From an uncultured Bacteroidota bacterium (GTDB taxonomy: Bacteria > Bacteroidota > Bacteroidia > Bacteroidales > UBA12481): DNA of 40,440 nt. The stretch spans positions 1-40,440 of the forward strand of contig CAIXHD010000397.1 of the NCBI GenBank assembly GCA_903919065.1, written 5' to 3'. Each line of letters begins with the position of its first letter. The first letter of the stretch is position 1. Under the pieces are notes generated by a model that worked only from the letters and a program-made list of their open reading frames with translations, did no database searches and was not told the origin of the DNA. The translations under genes and the position numbers were made by a program. Below, piece after piece: positions 8,055 through 15,377 of the stretch.

Positions 8055-8909
8055 ATGAAAAATCTCTGTTTTGTTTTTGGCTTTTTGGTGATGACTGCCT
8101 GTAACTCAGTAAAAAATGATCCTGGCAAGGAAGAATGGACACAACTATTCAATGGCAAGGATCTTTCGGGCTGGGATATTAAGATCGCAGGATCGGCTCT
8201 AAATGAGAATTACAATAACACCTTCCGGGTTACTGACGGGAAATTGACTGCTAATTATGATCAGTATCAAAAATTCGACGGGCAATACGGACATATCTTC
8301 TTTAAGGACAAGTTTTCATTCTATAAGATCCGTGTTCAGTACCGGTTTGTAGGCAAACAAACTCCCGGTGGCGCCGGCTGGGCATTCAGGAATTCAGGCC
8401 TTATGCTTCACTGCCAATCGGCAGCAAGCATGACAAAGGATCAATCCTTCCCAACTTCAATAGAGTATCAGCTGCTTGGCGGTTCAGACGAAGGGGATAG
8501 ACCAACAGGAAACTTATGCACACCGGGTACGAATGTGGTAATGAAGGATTCACTATTTACCCCTCATTGTATAAATTCTAAATCAAAAACCTTTAATGGA
8601 GACCAATGGGTTGAAGCTGAAGCTGTTGTTCTCGGGGATTCTTTGATTACGCATATAATAAACGGTGACACTGTCCTTTCCTATACGAACCCTCAACTTG
8701 ATGAACGTGAGGCTACTTACCCTGAAATGTATGCTCATTTTGGCAGCAAGATGTTAAAGGAGGGTTACATTTCACTCCAGGGGGAGAGCCATCCGGTTGA
8801 ATTCAGAAAAGTTGAACTTCTGAATTTAAAGGGCTGCATGGACCCTAAGGCCATGAATTTCAAATCATACTACATCGAACCTGACAACAGTCAATGCCGT
8901 TACAAATAA
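8055..8909 (+). CDS. DUF1080 (3-keto-disaccharide hydrolase-like) lipoprotein
   Basis: A 284-residue lipoprotein with lipobox VMTAC (Cys16). The mature protein starts with the DUF1080 signature WTQLFNGKDLSGW and continues as a concanavalin/laminin-G-like jelly roll with FRNSGLMLH and the late YISLQGESHPVEFRKV strand pair typical of the family. Some DUF1080 members act on 3-keto-glycosides. Residues about 258-284 form a separate tail, GCMDPKAMNF...DNSQCRY, which matches the Cys-bounded GCxDPxAxNY repeat found on secreted Bacteroidota proteins. The gene follows the GH38-like gene by 8 nt, so the two probably work on the same glycan at the cell surface. Confidence 0.85.
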   Translation: MKNLCFVFGFLVMTACNSVKNDPGKEEWTQLFNGKDLSGWDIKIAGSALNENYNNTFRVTDGKLTANYDQYQKFDGQYGHIFFKDKFSFYKIRVQYRFVGKQTPGGAGWAFRNSGLMLHCQSAASMTKDQSFPTSIEYQLLGGSDEGDRPTGNLCTPGTNVVMKDSLFTPHCINSKSKTFNGDQWVEAEAVVLGDSLITHIINGDTVLSYTNPQLDEREATYPEMYAHFGSKMLKEGYISLQGESHPVEFRKVELLNLKGCMDPKAMNFKSYYIEPDNSQCRYK

Positions 8910-8949
8910 ATTAATTAGGGTTACTCATAAAACATTTTTTTTTTGCCGT

Positions 8950-8978
8950 TTTGTAATTCGCACATTTTTCTACTTTTG
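8950..8978 (+). promoter_or_regulatory. Bacteroidota-type promoter (TTTG-N17-TACTTTTG)
   Basis: TTTG at 8950-8953 and TACTTTTG at 8971-8978 match the -33 and -7 consensus with a slightly short 17-base spacer. The predicted start point is near 8984, so the leader before the acidic gene would be only about 6-12 nt. Confidence 0.65.
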
Positions 8979-8989
8979 GAGAAAATCTA

Positions 8990-9238
8990 ATGGCCATGAA
9001 AATCTTTGATGACGAAGAAACTATTTTCTCAACCGACGCTGATGATCAGACAGATGATCTCGACACCGACTTTGAAGATGAAGAGGAGGATGACGATTAC
9101 GGTTTAGAAGATGATGAAATCGATGAAATCTCACTCGAGGATCTGGACGACGAAGACTTCGATTTAGAAGACGTTGACGATCTGGGTTTCGATGATGAAG
9201 ACGATGATGATTTAGGTATCGGCGAAGAAGATTTATAG
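8990..9238 (+). CDS. Extremely acidic small protein
   Basis: An 82-residue protein in which more than half of the residues are Asp or Glu (46 by my count), in blocks such as EDEEEDDDYG and DDEDDDDLG, separated by single Leu, Ile and Phe. Only one Lys and no Arg are present. A second ATG at 8996 (MKIFDDEE) is an equally good start. There is no signal peptide or Cys. A good promoter and a downstream hairpin make it a monocistronic gene. Similar acidic stretches occur in DNA-mimic, histone-chaperone-like and calcium-binding proteins, but no specific family is recognised, and composition alone does not fix a role. Confidence 0.7.
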   Translation: MAMKIFDDEETIFSTDADDQTDDLDTDFEDEEEDDDYGLEDDEIDEISLEDLDDEDFDLEDVDDLGFDDEDDDDLGIGEEDL

Positions 9239-9263
9239 ATCATCCTCATTATTACATTACCGG

Positions 9264-9302
9264 CTTAATGATGATTTCGCAACATTGCGGATCATCATTA
9301 AG
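9264..9302. terminator. Bidirectional terminator-like hairpin
   Basis: A perfect 12-bp inverted repeat (9264-9275 with 9291-9302) with a nested CGCAA/TTGCG stem lies between convergent genes and includes the stop codon of the methyltransferase gene (9298-9300). It lacks a strong T-run, so termination is likely but not certain. Confidence 0.55.
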
Positions 9303-10485
9303 TTGCTATAGCCATCAGACCTTTTAGATATTTCCCCTCCGGAAAGCCGGTAATCAGCGGATGATCCGGTGCCTGCGACAACCATCTGAGGATTTTCATT
9401 TCTCTTTCTGCATCAAGAGCGGCATCTGCAACTATTTTCTGAAAAAGCAGATCTTCCATGTGTCCGGAGCAGGAGAAAGTAAAAAGCAGCCCCCCGGGAT
9501 TAAGTAACTGCATGGCGATCATGTTGATATCCTTATACGCCCTTGCACCTTTATCAATCTGGTTTCTGGATTCCACAAACTTTGGAGGATCCAGTATGAT
9601 CAGGTCGAAACGCTGGTTCTCCACCCTGAATTTTCTAAGTGCCTGAAAAACATCTGCTTCCAGAAGAGAATAGTTTTCCGCCGGAATTCCGTTTAACCCG
9701 ATATTGAGTTCAGCCTGTGCAAGTGCCGGCCCTGACGAATCGAGCATAGTTACCTTCCTGGCGCCTCCGGTTAATGCGGCTACACCAAAGCCTCCGGTAT
9801 AGCTAAAACAATCCAGCACTTCGCGGTCCTTTGAACAGGTGCCAACCAGCGACCGATTGTCCCGTTGATCAAGATAGAATCCTGTTTTATGGCCTCCACG
9901 GATATTTACACCATATTTCCTTCCATCTTCAAATATCTCAACCACTTCCGGAGGTTCCTCTCCCCATAGCATTCCAACAGACTCCCCGAGCCCCTCTTTT
10001 TTCAAAACAGACAGGTCGGATCTCTCAAAGATTCCTTTGCATGGGATGATGGTCTGAAGCGTTGTCGCAATCGTTTTCTTCCAGTATGCTGCACCCGCAG
10101 TTGAAAATTGGCAAACGAGCCAATCCCCGTAACGGTCAACGGTTACTCCAGGTAAACCATCTGATTCTGAGTGGATCAGCCTGACACCCGTAGTAGCAGA
10201 AGAAATAACGGGAGGTTTCCTGAGCGATAAGGCTTCCAATATTTTTTTACTGAAGAATTCAGCGTCTATCAGCTCGTCAGCAAAGGACCACATCCTTACC
10301 GACATCTGTGATTGAGGCGACCAGGCGCCCCTGCCCAGAAATTGTCCGCCCGCAGTCAATAAATCGACTGTCTCACCCCTTTCGGGTGAGCCCGTAACTT
10401 TTTGAATGGCACCGGTAAAAATCCAGGGATGCTTTCTGATGACCGATCTCTCTCGGCCCTGCTTAAGAATGACTTGTTTTGCCAA
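9298..10485 (-). CDS. rlmI: RlmI/RlmK-type 23S rRNA m5C methyltransferase
   Basis: A 395-residue SAM-dependent methyltransferase. Residues 1-75 form the PUA domain (HPWIFTGAI, GRGAW). The Rossmann domain shows TGFYLDQRDNR (201-211), SAM motif I LDCFSYTGGFG (224-234), motif IV DPPKF (299-303) and the catalytic-Cys block TFSCSGHM (Cys339). Length and motifs fit the E. coli RlmI family, which makes m5C1962 in 23S rRNA; the exact target here is inferred. The start is a TTG placed directly after, and in frame with, the TAA of the upstream lipoprotein, so no other start upstream is possible and translation may be coupled. Confidence 0.9.
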   Translation of the reverse strand: MAKQVILKQGRERSVIRKHPWIFTGAIQKVTGSPERGETVDLLTAGGQFLGRGAWSPQSQMSVRMWSFADELIDAEFFSKKILEALSLRKPPVISSATTGVRLIHSESDGLPGVTVDRYGDWLVCQFSTAGAAYWKKTIATTLQTIIPCKGIFERSDLSVLKKEGLGESVGMLWGEEPPEVVEIFEDGRKYGVNIRGGHKTGFYLDQRDNRSLVGTCSKDREVLDCFSYTGGFGVAALTGGARKVTMLDSSGPALAQAELNIGLNGIPAENYSLLEADVFQALRKFRVENQRFDLIILDPPKFVESRNQIDKGARAYKDINMIAMQLLNPGGLLFTFSCSGHMEDLLFQKIVADAALDAEREMKILRWLSQAPDHPLITGFPEGKYLKGLMAIAT

Positions 10486-10902
10486 TTAATTCATCAGAAT
10501 TTCAGGCGGTCCATCAGCAGTCTTGACAAACTGAACCTTCCGGCAGTCGCGATTCAGGCGAAGAGACGCCTCTTCCCATTTTATGGTTCCATCGGGTGAT
10601 TCACCACGGATAGTAATTTTCATTCCACCATCTTCAGTATCATAATACACGCAACCTTTGGCGCCACAATCCGGAGCAGCATCGTATTTCTGGCTTAAAA
10701 CACCAACCTGCACTCCGTTTACGAAAACATTTACGTTAGTCTCAGAATTAGTCCACACGGTGACACCAAATTTACGGGCACCGTTGCCGTAACCTGTATA
10801 GTTGCTTGCACTTCCGTACCCCCCCGAACTATATTTACTGCAACCTAAAAAAAGCAAAGGCAACAATAACAGGGGCAATGATTTCATTATTTTTGTCTTC
10901 AT
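10486..10902 (-). CDS. Small lipoprotein of unknown function
   Basis: A 138-residue lipoprotein: basic MKTKIMK start, hydrophobic core and lipobox LFLGC (Cys21). An alternative start at 10887 (MKSLPLL) also keeps the signal. After a Gly/Ser/Tyr-rich linker (residues 22-42) the mature part looks like an all-beta domain with two Cys pairs (DCGAKGC and a later Cys). No family is recognised. Its TAA is followed at once by the TTG start of rlmI. It is divergent from the gene at 10918 with only 15 nt between starts, so promoters must overlap the coding ends. Confidence 0.75.
   Translation of the reverse strand: MKTKIMKSLPLLLLPLLFLGCSKYSSGGYGSASNYTGYGNGARKFGVTVWTNSETNVNVFVNGVQVGVLSQKYDAAPDCGAKGCVYYDTEDGGMKITIRGESPDGTIKWEEASLRLNRDCRKVQFVKTADGPPEILMN
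10888..10895 (+). promoter_or_regulatory. Possible -7 element (TATTTTTG) for the GT-C-like gene
   Basis: TATTTTTG fits TAnnTTTG and would start transcription near 10902, about 16 nt before the TTG at 10918. No good -33 element is seen. It lies over the 5' end of the divergent lipoprotein gene. Confidence 0.3.
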
Positions 10903-10917
10903 TGGTGGGTTTATTTA

Positions 10918-12666
10918 TTGTCCCTAAATTACAAAAAAAAAGAATTGCTGCAAAAAGGGATAAAAAATTCAGGATCAGTCTGGCTGCAATTCCTGCTGCT
11001 CCTCCTCCTTGTCTTGCTCACAGGAATTTTGCGTGCGCGCATGAACTTTTCATCAGAAATGATTCCGGGCATTAATGGAGGTTACTATCCCCTGCTGGTA
11101 CGCAACTTACTTGATTATGGTTCAATAAGATATCCCGACACCCCTTTTGTTTACTGGATACAAGCTTTAATCAGTCTGTTAATCAGGCTATTCTCCAACC
11201 TGGACACTGATCAGTCCGTGCTGCTGGCATCCCGGCTCTTCGATTCCGTCTTCCCTCCCCTTACCTGCATTCCGGTATTCTTGTTTGCGCGCCATCACCT
11301 TAAAGATCAGACAGGCTCAAGGTTATATATTTTTCTGATTTCGAGTTTCAGTGTTCTTTACCTGGCTTTTCTGTTAATCCTTACCTCCGAAATGCAAAAG
11401 AATGCGGCAGGCATGGTCTGGCTGGCCTGTTTTATCTATTCAGCAACCAGAATCTCCTCCAATCATAGTCGCAAATACCTCCTGATCAGCTTATTATTCC
11501 TTATTTTAACAGCACTTACCCATATTGGATGCTTCGCTGTTGCCTTCCTGTTTATCCTGATTTACTCTGTAATATATTTAATTCGTTCCCCTAAAAAAAT
11601 CCGGATCAAAACGGTTTTCGCCATTCTGTCAATTCTGGCGGGAATAGTGCTGCTGAGCCTGATCATCCTCCTGCGCGATCCCGACCGGATGCAACGTGTC
11701 TTATCCTTTTACCTTAATCCTTTCCGACTTTTCGAGTCGCCTTACCTTTTTATCCTGGGAAGCGGTCAGCAGCCATACTTCGGGTTTCTGTTTCACAATT
11801 TCTTACTGATCAATATATTATCAATTTTCGGCTCTGTACTTTTACTTTTAAACCGTTCCAGCCTTACTGCTTCAGACTTTACTTGTGCCCTGAGCCTTTT
11901 CACCCTGAGCCTTCTCCTCTCCTCCCCATTACTCGGTATGGAATGGGCTTTAAGGTATTACCTGATGGCCTTTCTTCCAATCGCGTTTGCCTCTGTTTTC
12001 GTTTTCAAATCACTTAAGGTCAGATTTCATAGGATAATTCTCTCATCAGTATTTTTTGTTATTACCGGTTTTTCGCTGGTCGTGGGTTTTACAGGCTCAC
12101 GCAGCCCAGCTATCAGTTCTGATTCATTTGCTGATTTAAAAACAATAAAAACCGGAATTAATATCGGCCCGAACGATTTGGTTATAGCCCGGCACGGTCT
12201 TGAATGGTGGACCGGATGGGTTTTACGGTGCCGCACCGGCAAGGAGTATTGTCTGAGACCGGCTGACTGGGATAAATATCCAAACATTTATCTGCTGCGA
12301 CAGCTAGCAGGCAATAACTTCCCTGGCCTGCAGGGAGCCGGACAATTTGCCGAATTTCCGGTTCCTGAAACCGCTGAAGTGGTTTGCACCAATTCATCAT
12401 TTGTCCTGTACAGACTTTATAAACCTTCTGAAAGCGAATATTACCCCGGAGTGCTTCCACTCCTTCAGGGAGAGATCATGTTAGTGGCAGATAATGAGTT
12501 GGTGATTAGGTCGGAAGGATACAAGCAAACGATCAAGCTCGATGTATCTACGGTGTATGTTGGCTGCATTTCCGGCGGACTGAAACCAGGTATGCGTGCT
12601 GATATCTGGGGAAATCGAATTCCTTTCAGCCTGAAAATCTGGGCCGAACGCATAAAAGCATATTAG
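10918..12666 (+). CDS. Polytopic membrane protein, GT-C glycosyltransferase-like
   Basis: A 582-residue protein with about 10-12 membrane helices in residues 20-410 and a soluble C-terminal part (about 411-582). The first extracytoplasmic loop (GINGGYYPLLVRNLLDYG, then YPDTPFVYW) resembles GT-C glycosyltransferases, in which this loop holds the catalytic acid, but there is no clean DD or DE motif, so the call is tentative. GT-C enzymes transfer sugars from polyprenyl-phosphate donors on the outer face of the inner membrane. The start is a TTG (10918); another TTG at 10945 is possible and no ATG precedes the first helix. The stop forms part of a palindrome shared with the convergent redoxin gene. 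Confidence 0.6.
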   Translation: MSLNYKKKELLQKGIKNSGSVWLQFLLLLLLVLLTGILRARMNFSSEMIPGINGGYYPLLVRNLLDYGSIRYPDTPFVYWIQALISLLIRLFSNLDTDQSVLLASRLFDSVFPPLTCIPVFLFARHHLKDQTGSRLYIFLISSFSVLYLAFLLILTSEMQKNAAGMVWLACFIYSATRISSNHSRKYLLISLLFLILTALTHIGCFAVAFLFILIYSVIYLIRSPKKIRIKTVFAILSILAGIVLLSLIILLRDPDRMQRVLSFYLNPFRLFESPYLFILGSGQQPYFGFLFHNFLLINILSIFGSVLLLLNRSSLTASDFTCALSLFTLSLLLSSPLLGMEWALRYYLMAFLPIAFASVFVFKSLKVRFHRIILSSVFFVITGFSLVVGFTGSRSPAISSDSFADLKTIKTGINIGPNDLVIARHGLEWWTGWVLRCRTGKEYCLRPADWDKYPNIYLLRQLAGNNFPGLQGAGQFAEFPVPETAEVVCTNSSFVLYRLYKPSESEYYPGVLPLLQGEIMLVADNELVIRSEGYKQTIKLDVSTVYVGCISGGLKPGMRADIWGNRIPFSLKIWAERIKAY

Positions 12667-12673
12667 CCGGCTA
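12664..12673. other. Palindrome TAGCCGGCTA holding both convergent stop codons
   Basis: A perfect 10-bp palindrome contains the TAG stop of the plus-strand gene (12664-12666) and the TAG stop of the minus-strand redoxin (12671-12673). Only 4 bp separate the two genes and no separate terminator is visible. Confidence 0.6.
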
Positions 12674-13225
12674 TTTCCATTTAATTCCGCAACCTATTCC
12701 CGGTTTTTGAATCCCCTCCACGGGTTTTCCATCCAGGGTGAGATCAAGGGCGCCAGCAAGATCGATTCCGGTTACCGGTGTATGGGATGATGGTCGGGAA
12801 TCATCCATCTGACCATGGTAAGTCAGGGCAAGATTTCCATCAAACACATAAAATTCCGGCGTGCAGGCAGCATCATAAGCTTTTGCAACTTCCTGATTTT
12901 CATCGTACAGATAAGGAAAAGAATAATTATTCGCTTTAGCGGTCAGCTTCATTTGTGCAGGTGAATCATCTGGATACCTGGACACATCATTACTGCTGAT
13001 TGCAATAAATGAGACACCCAGTTTAATATACTGCGCGGCCAAAGCAACCAGGCCAATATTTATGTGCTTAACATATGGACAGTGATTGCAGATGAACATG
13101 ATCACGGTAGCCTTTTCCGATTTCAATTCTTTCAGAGAGAGAGTCTGACCGGAAACAGAGTCAGGCAAAATGAAATCCGGGGCAATGGAGCCAATCGGGA
13201 AAGGGTTTGATTCAGTTAAAGCCAT
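12671..13225 (-). CDS. Thioredoxin-fold redoxin (AhpC/TSA-like)
   Basis: A 184-residue cytoplasmic protein. It opens with IGSIAPDFILPDSVSG, the usual AhpC/TSA entry, and has the redox site MFICNHCPYVKH with a CNHC (CxxC) motif, followed by VSFIAISSND and the cis-Pro region CTPEFYVFD. The start at 13225 (MALTESNPF) is chosen because an upstream in-frame ATG at 13261 would reach almost to the divergent transporter gene. Members of this family with CNHCPYV are thioredoxin-like oxidoreductases widespread in Bacteroidota; a thiol-peroxide or disulfide role is inferred. Confidence 0.85.
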   Translation of the reverse strand: MALTESNPFPIGSIAPDFILPDSVSGQTLSLKELKSEKATVIMFICNHCPYVKHINIGLVALAAQYIKLGVSFIAISSNDVSRYPDDSPAQMKLTAKANNYSFPYLYDENQEVAKAYDAACTPEFYVFDGNLALTYHGQMDDSRPSSHTPVTGIDLAGALDLTLDGKPVEGIQKPGIGCGIKWK

Positions 13226-13300
13226 CAAATTTGATTTTTGTTTAAATATAACAATTCCCAATCCTGTATGTTTTGTATAACTTCAACCCAAATTCAGGAT

Positions 13301-14653
13301 ATGAAAAACAATAAGGTTCTTGCGCTGCTTTTTTTTGGTGTGCTGATGGGGGCACTTGATATTTCCATTGTAGGACCTGCCATACCTTCCATTAGTGAGG
13401 CCCTGAAAGTTGCACAAAAGGAACTTTCCTGGATTTTCAGCATATACGTATTATTCAACCTTGTAGGTATCAGCCTGTTTGCCAAACTTTCTGATTTATA
13501 TGGACGTCGCAGCATTTACATGATCACTCTGGCTATTTTCGGAATCGGGTCCCTCGTGGTGTCAGTAGCCGGTTCTCTCGATATACTATTATTGGGACGG
13601 GCTATTCAGGGCTTCGGCGCCAGCGGAATTTTTCCGGTAGCCTCTGCAGTGGTTGGGGATCAGTTCCCTCCCGAAAAACGGGGCCGTGTTCTAGGTATGA
13701 TCGGTGCCGTTTGGGGTATCGCTTTTATTATTGGCCCGATACTGGCAGGAACACTCCTGAATTTCTTTGAATGGCATGTACTTTTCCTGATCAACATCCC
13801 TATTGTCATAGTTCTCATATACTTTAGTTCAAGATTACTCAGTTCGGATCGGGTGGAAACTGCAAACCAGATCGACTGGAAGGGCATTATCCTGCTGGGA
13901 CTATTTTTAGGGTCGCTTACTTTCGGCGTTAACAGTTTCGACCGGTCTTCCGGATTCAGCGGTATTTTTGATTTAAAAGTCTGGCCATTCCTTTTCGGCT
14001 CATTGGTATTTCTGGTTCTCCTCTTCTTCCTGGAGAAAAACATAACCTACCCGGTCATCAACCCCAGATTATTCAAATCCAGGCAAATCCGGATTGTTGG
14101 ATTCATTGCCATGATAACGGGTTTGTTTCAATCAGCCTTTGTTTTCATCCCGAATCTGGCCGTACTTTCCTTCGGTGTAAACCCATCAACCGCCAGTTTC
14201 ATGCTTTTGCCTTTTGTTCTTGCCACTGCCATCGGATCACCCATTTTCGGTCGGCTGCTCGACAAAACAGGCTCCAGGCTGGTGATACTGATTGGCCTCA
14301 CCTTATCAGCCGGTGGTCTTTTACTGATTGGATTATCAGGTGATTCCAAAATAATATTTTATGGTTCGGGAGTTCTCATCGGCTTGGGCTTGTCTGTCTT
14401 AGCAGGATCGGCGCTCAGGTACATCATGCTCAACGAAGTTGACGTACACGAGCGGGCGATAACCCAGGGAGTGCTAACTATATTTGTCAGCATCGGACAA
14501 ATCGTCGGAAGTGCCGCCATAACCATGGTCGCCGCCCAGGAACTGAACCCGGCAGCAGGATATCGAAAAGCATTGTACTTGATCTCCATCCTCATGGCGT
14601 TAACCTTCGTGCTCGCTTTACGACTAAAAAGCAGGAATGATGAGATAAATTGA
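13301..14653 (+). CDS. MFS drug-exporter-like transporter (DHA2/EmrB-QacA type)
   Basis: A 450-residue transporter. The start at 13301 (MKNNKVLALLFFG) is preferred because an earlier ATG at 13238 adds a polar stretch before the first helix. Motif D1-type LDISIVGPAIPSI in helix 1, motif A (AKLSDLYGRRS) in the 2-3 loop and motif C (GIAFIIGPILAGTL) in helix 5 mark a proton-driven exporter. Length and helix count (about 14) fit DHA2. It is likely monocistronic: a heptamer array begins right at its stop codon. Substrate cannot be told. Confidence 0.85.
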   Translation: MKNNKVLALLFFGVLMGALDISIVGPAIPSISEALKVAQKELSWIFSIYVLFNLVGISLFAKLSDLYGRRSIYMITLAIFGIGSLVVSVAGSLDILLLGRAIQGFGASGIFPVASAVVGDQFPPEKRGRVLGMIGAVWGIAFIIGPILAGTLLNFFEWHVLFLINIPIVIVLIYFSSRLLSSDRVETANQIDWKGIILLGLFLGSLTFGVNSFDRSSGFSGIFDLKVWPFLFGSLVFLVLLFFLEKNITYPVINPRLFKSRQIRIVGFIAMITGLFQSAFVFIPNLAVLSFGVNPSTASFMLLPFVLATAIGSPIFGRLLDKTGSRLVILIGLTLSAGGLLLIGLSGDSKIIFYGSGVLIGLGLSVLAGSALRYIMLNEVDVHERAITQGVLTIFVSIGQIVGSAAITMVAAQELNPAAGYRKALYLISILMALTFVLALRLKSRNDEIN

Positions 14654-14683
14654 AGGCTCAAGGCTCAAGGCTCAAGGCTCAAG
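14653..14683. repeat. AAGGCTC heptamer array, four copies plus AAG
   Basis: Four exact AAGGCTC units followed by AAGTAAAGG start on the last base of the MFS stop codon. The unit and its AAGTAAAG tail are the same as in the 33-bp repeat at 4761-4924, so both belong to one repeat family that sits at the 3' end of membrane-protein genes. Confidence 0.9.
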
Positions 14684-14705
14684 TAAAGGAGGAAAGAGAA
14701 GAAAA

Positions 14706-15332
14706 ATGGAAAAGAAAAAAGTTTGTGTTTCGCTAAAATTAATTCTGATTTTGATCCTGGTCCTGCCGGGGTGCGTTAAAGAGAATGACTGCAGTCAGCT
14801 GTCTGAAGAATATTTTCCTAATCAGGTTGGCAACTGGTGGGTTTATAACCGATACGACAGCCTTGGCATGGAGAAAACTACCCTGAGGGTTGACATTGTT
14901 CGCGATTCGATTCAGAAAGACGGAAAATCCTATCGCATGTGGGTATTCAGTAAATCGAACATCTACGATACGCTGTTTGTCAGAACAACTGCTGATTCAG
15001 TTTTATTTTACCGATATCTCGAGGGCTTCCCTGTAGAAGTCATGCTTTTCCCGCTGGCCAAAGATGTTTGGTGGACGCATCCATTCATGGTCAGGGATTC
15101 CACTTTTGTACTTTCAAAAGACACCCTGCTAATTAATTACAGGCAATATAACGATGCCTACCGGGTGCAGCGACGGCTATTTGCATTCAATGATTACCAA
15201 ACCGATACCAGATGGTTTATTCCACATCTGGGTATCGCAAAATTGCAGAACTGGCATTATCTCTTTGGCTGGATATCGAAAGAGAACTGGGATCTGGAAA
15301 ATTTTTCTGTCAGCAGCAAAGTATCGCAGTAA
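14706..15332 (+). CDS. Lipoprotein of unknown function
   Basis: A 208-residue lipoprotein with basic start MEKKK, hydrophobic residues 10-20 and lipobox VLPGC (Cys23). The mature part begins with FPNQVGNWWVYNRYDS, a pattern common in Bacteroidota surface lipoproteins of unknown role, and is rich in aromatic residues and predicted beta strands. No catalytic motif is seen. It is 45 nt upstream of the secreted protease gene and in the same direction, so cotranscription is likely. An AGGAGG at 14687-14692 is present but 14 nt from the ATG and may be chance. Confidence 0.7.
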   Translation: MEKKKVCVSLKLILILILVLPGCVKENDCSQLSEEYFPNQVGNWWVYNRYDSLGMEKTTLRVDIVRDSIQKDGKSYRMWVFSKSNIYDTLFVRTTADSVLFYRYLEGFPVEVMLFPLAKDVWWTHPFMVRDSTFVLSKDTLLINYRQYNDAYRVQRRLFAFNDYQTDTRWFIPHLGIAKLQNWHYLFGWISKENWDLENFSVSSKVSQ

Positions 15333-15377
15333 GTTGAATTATTGTTAACTTGGTGATGCAAATTAAAAACATCGACC

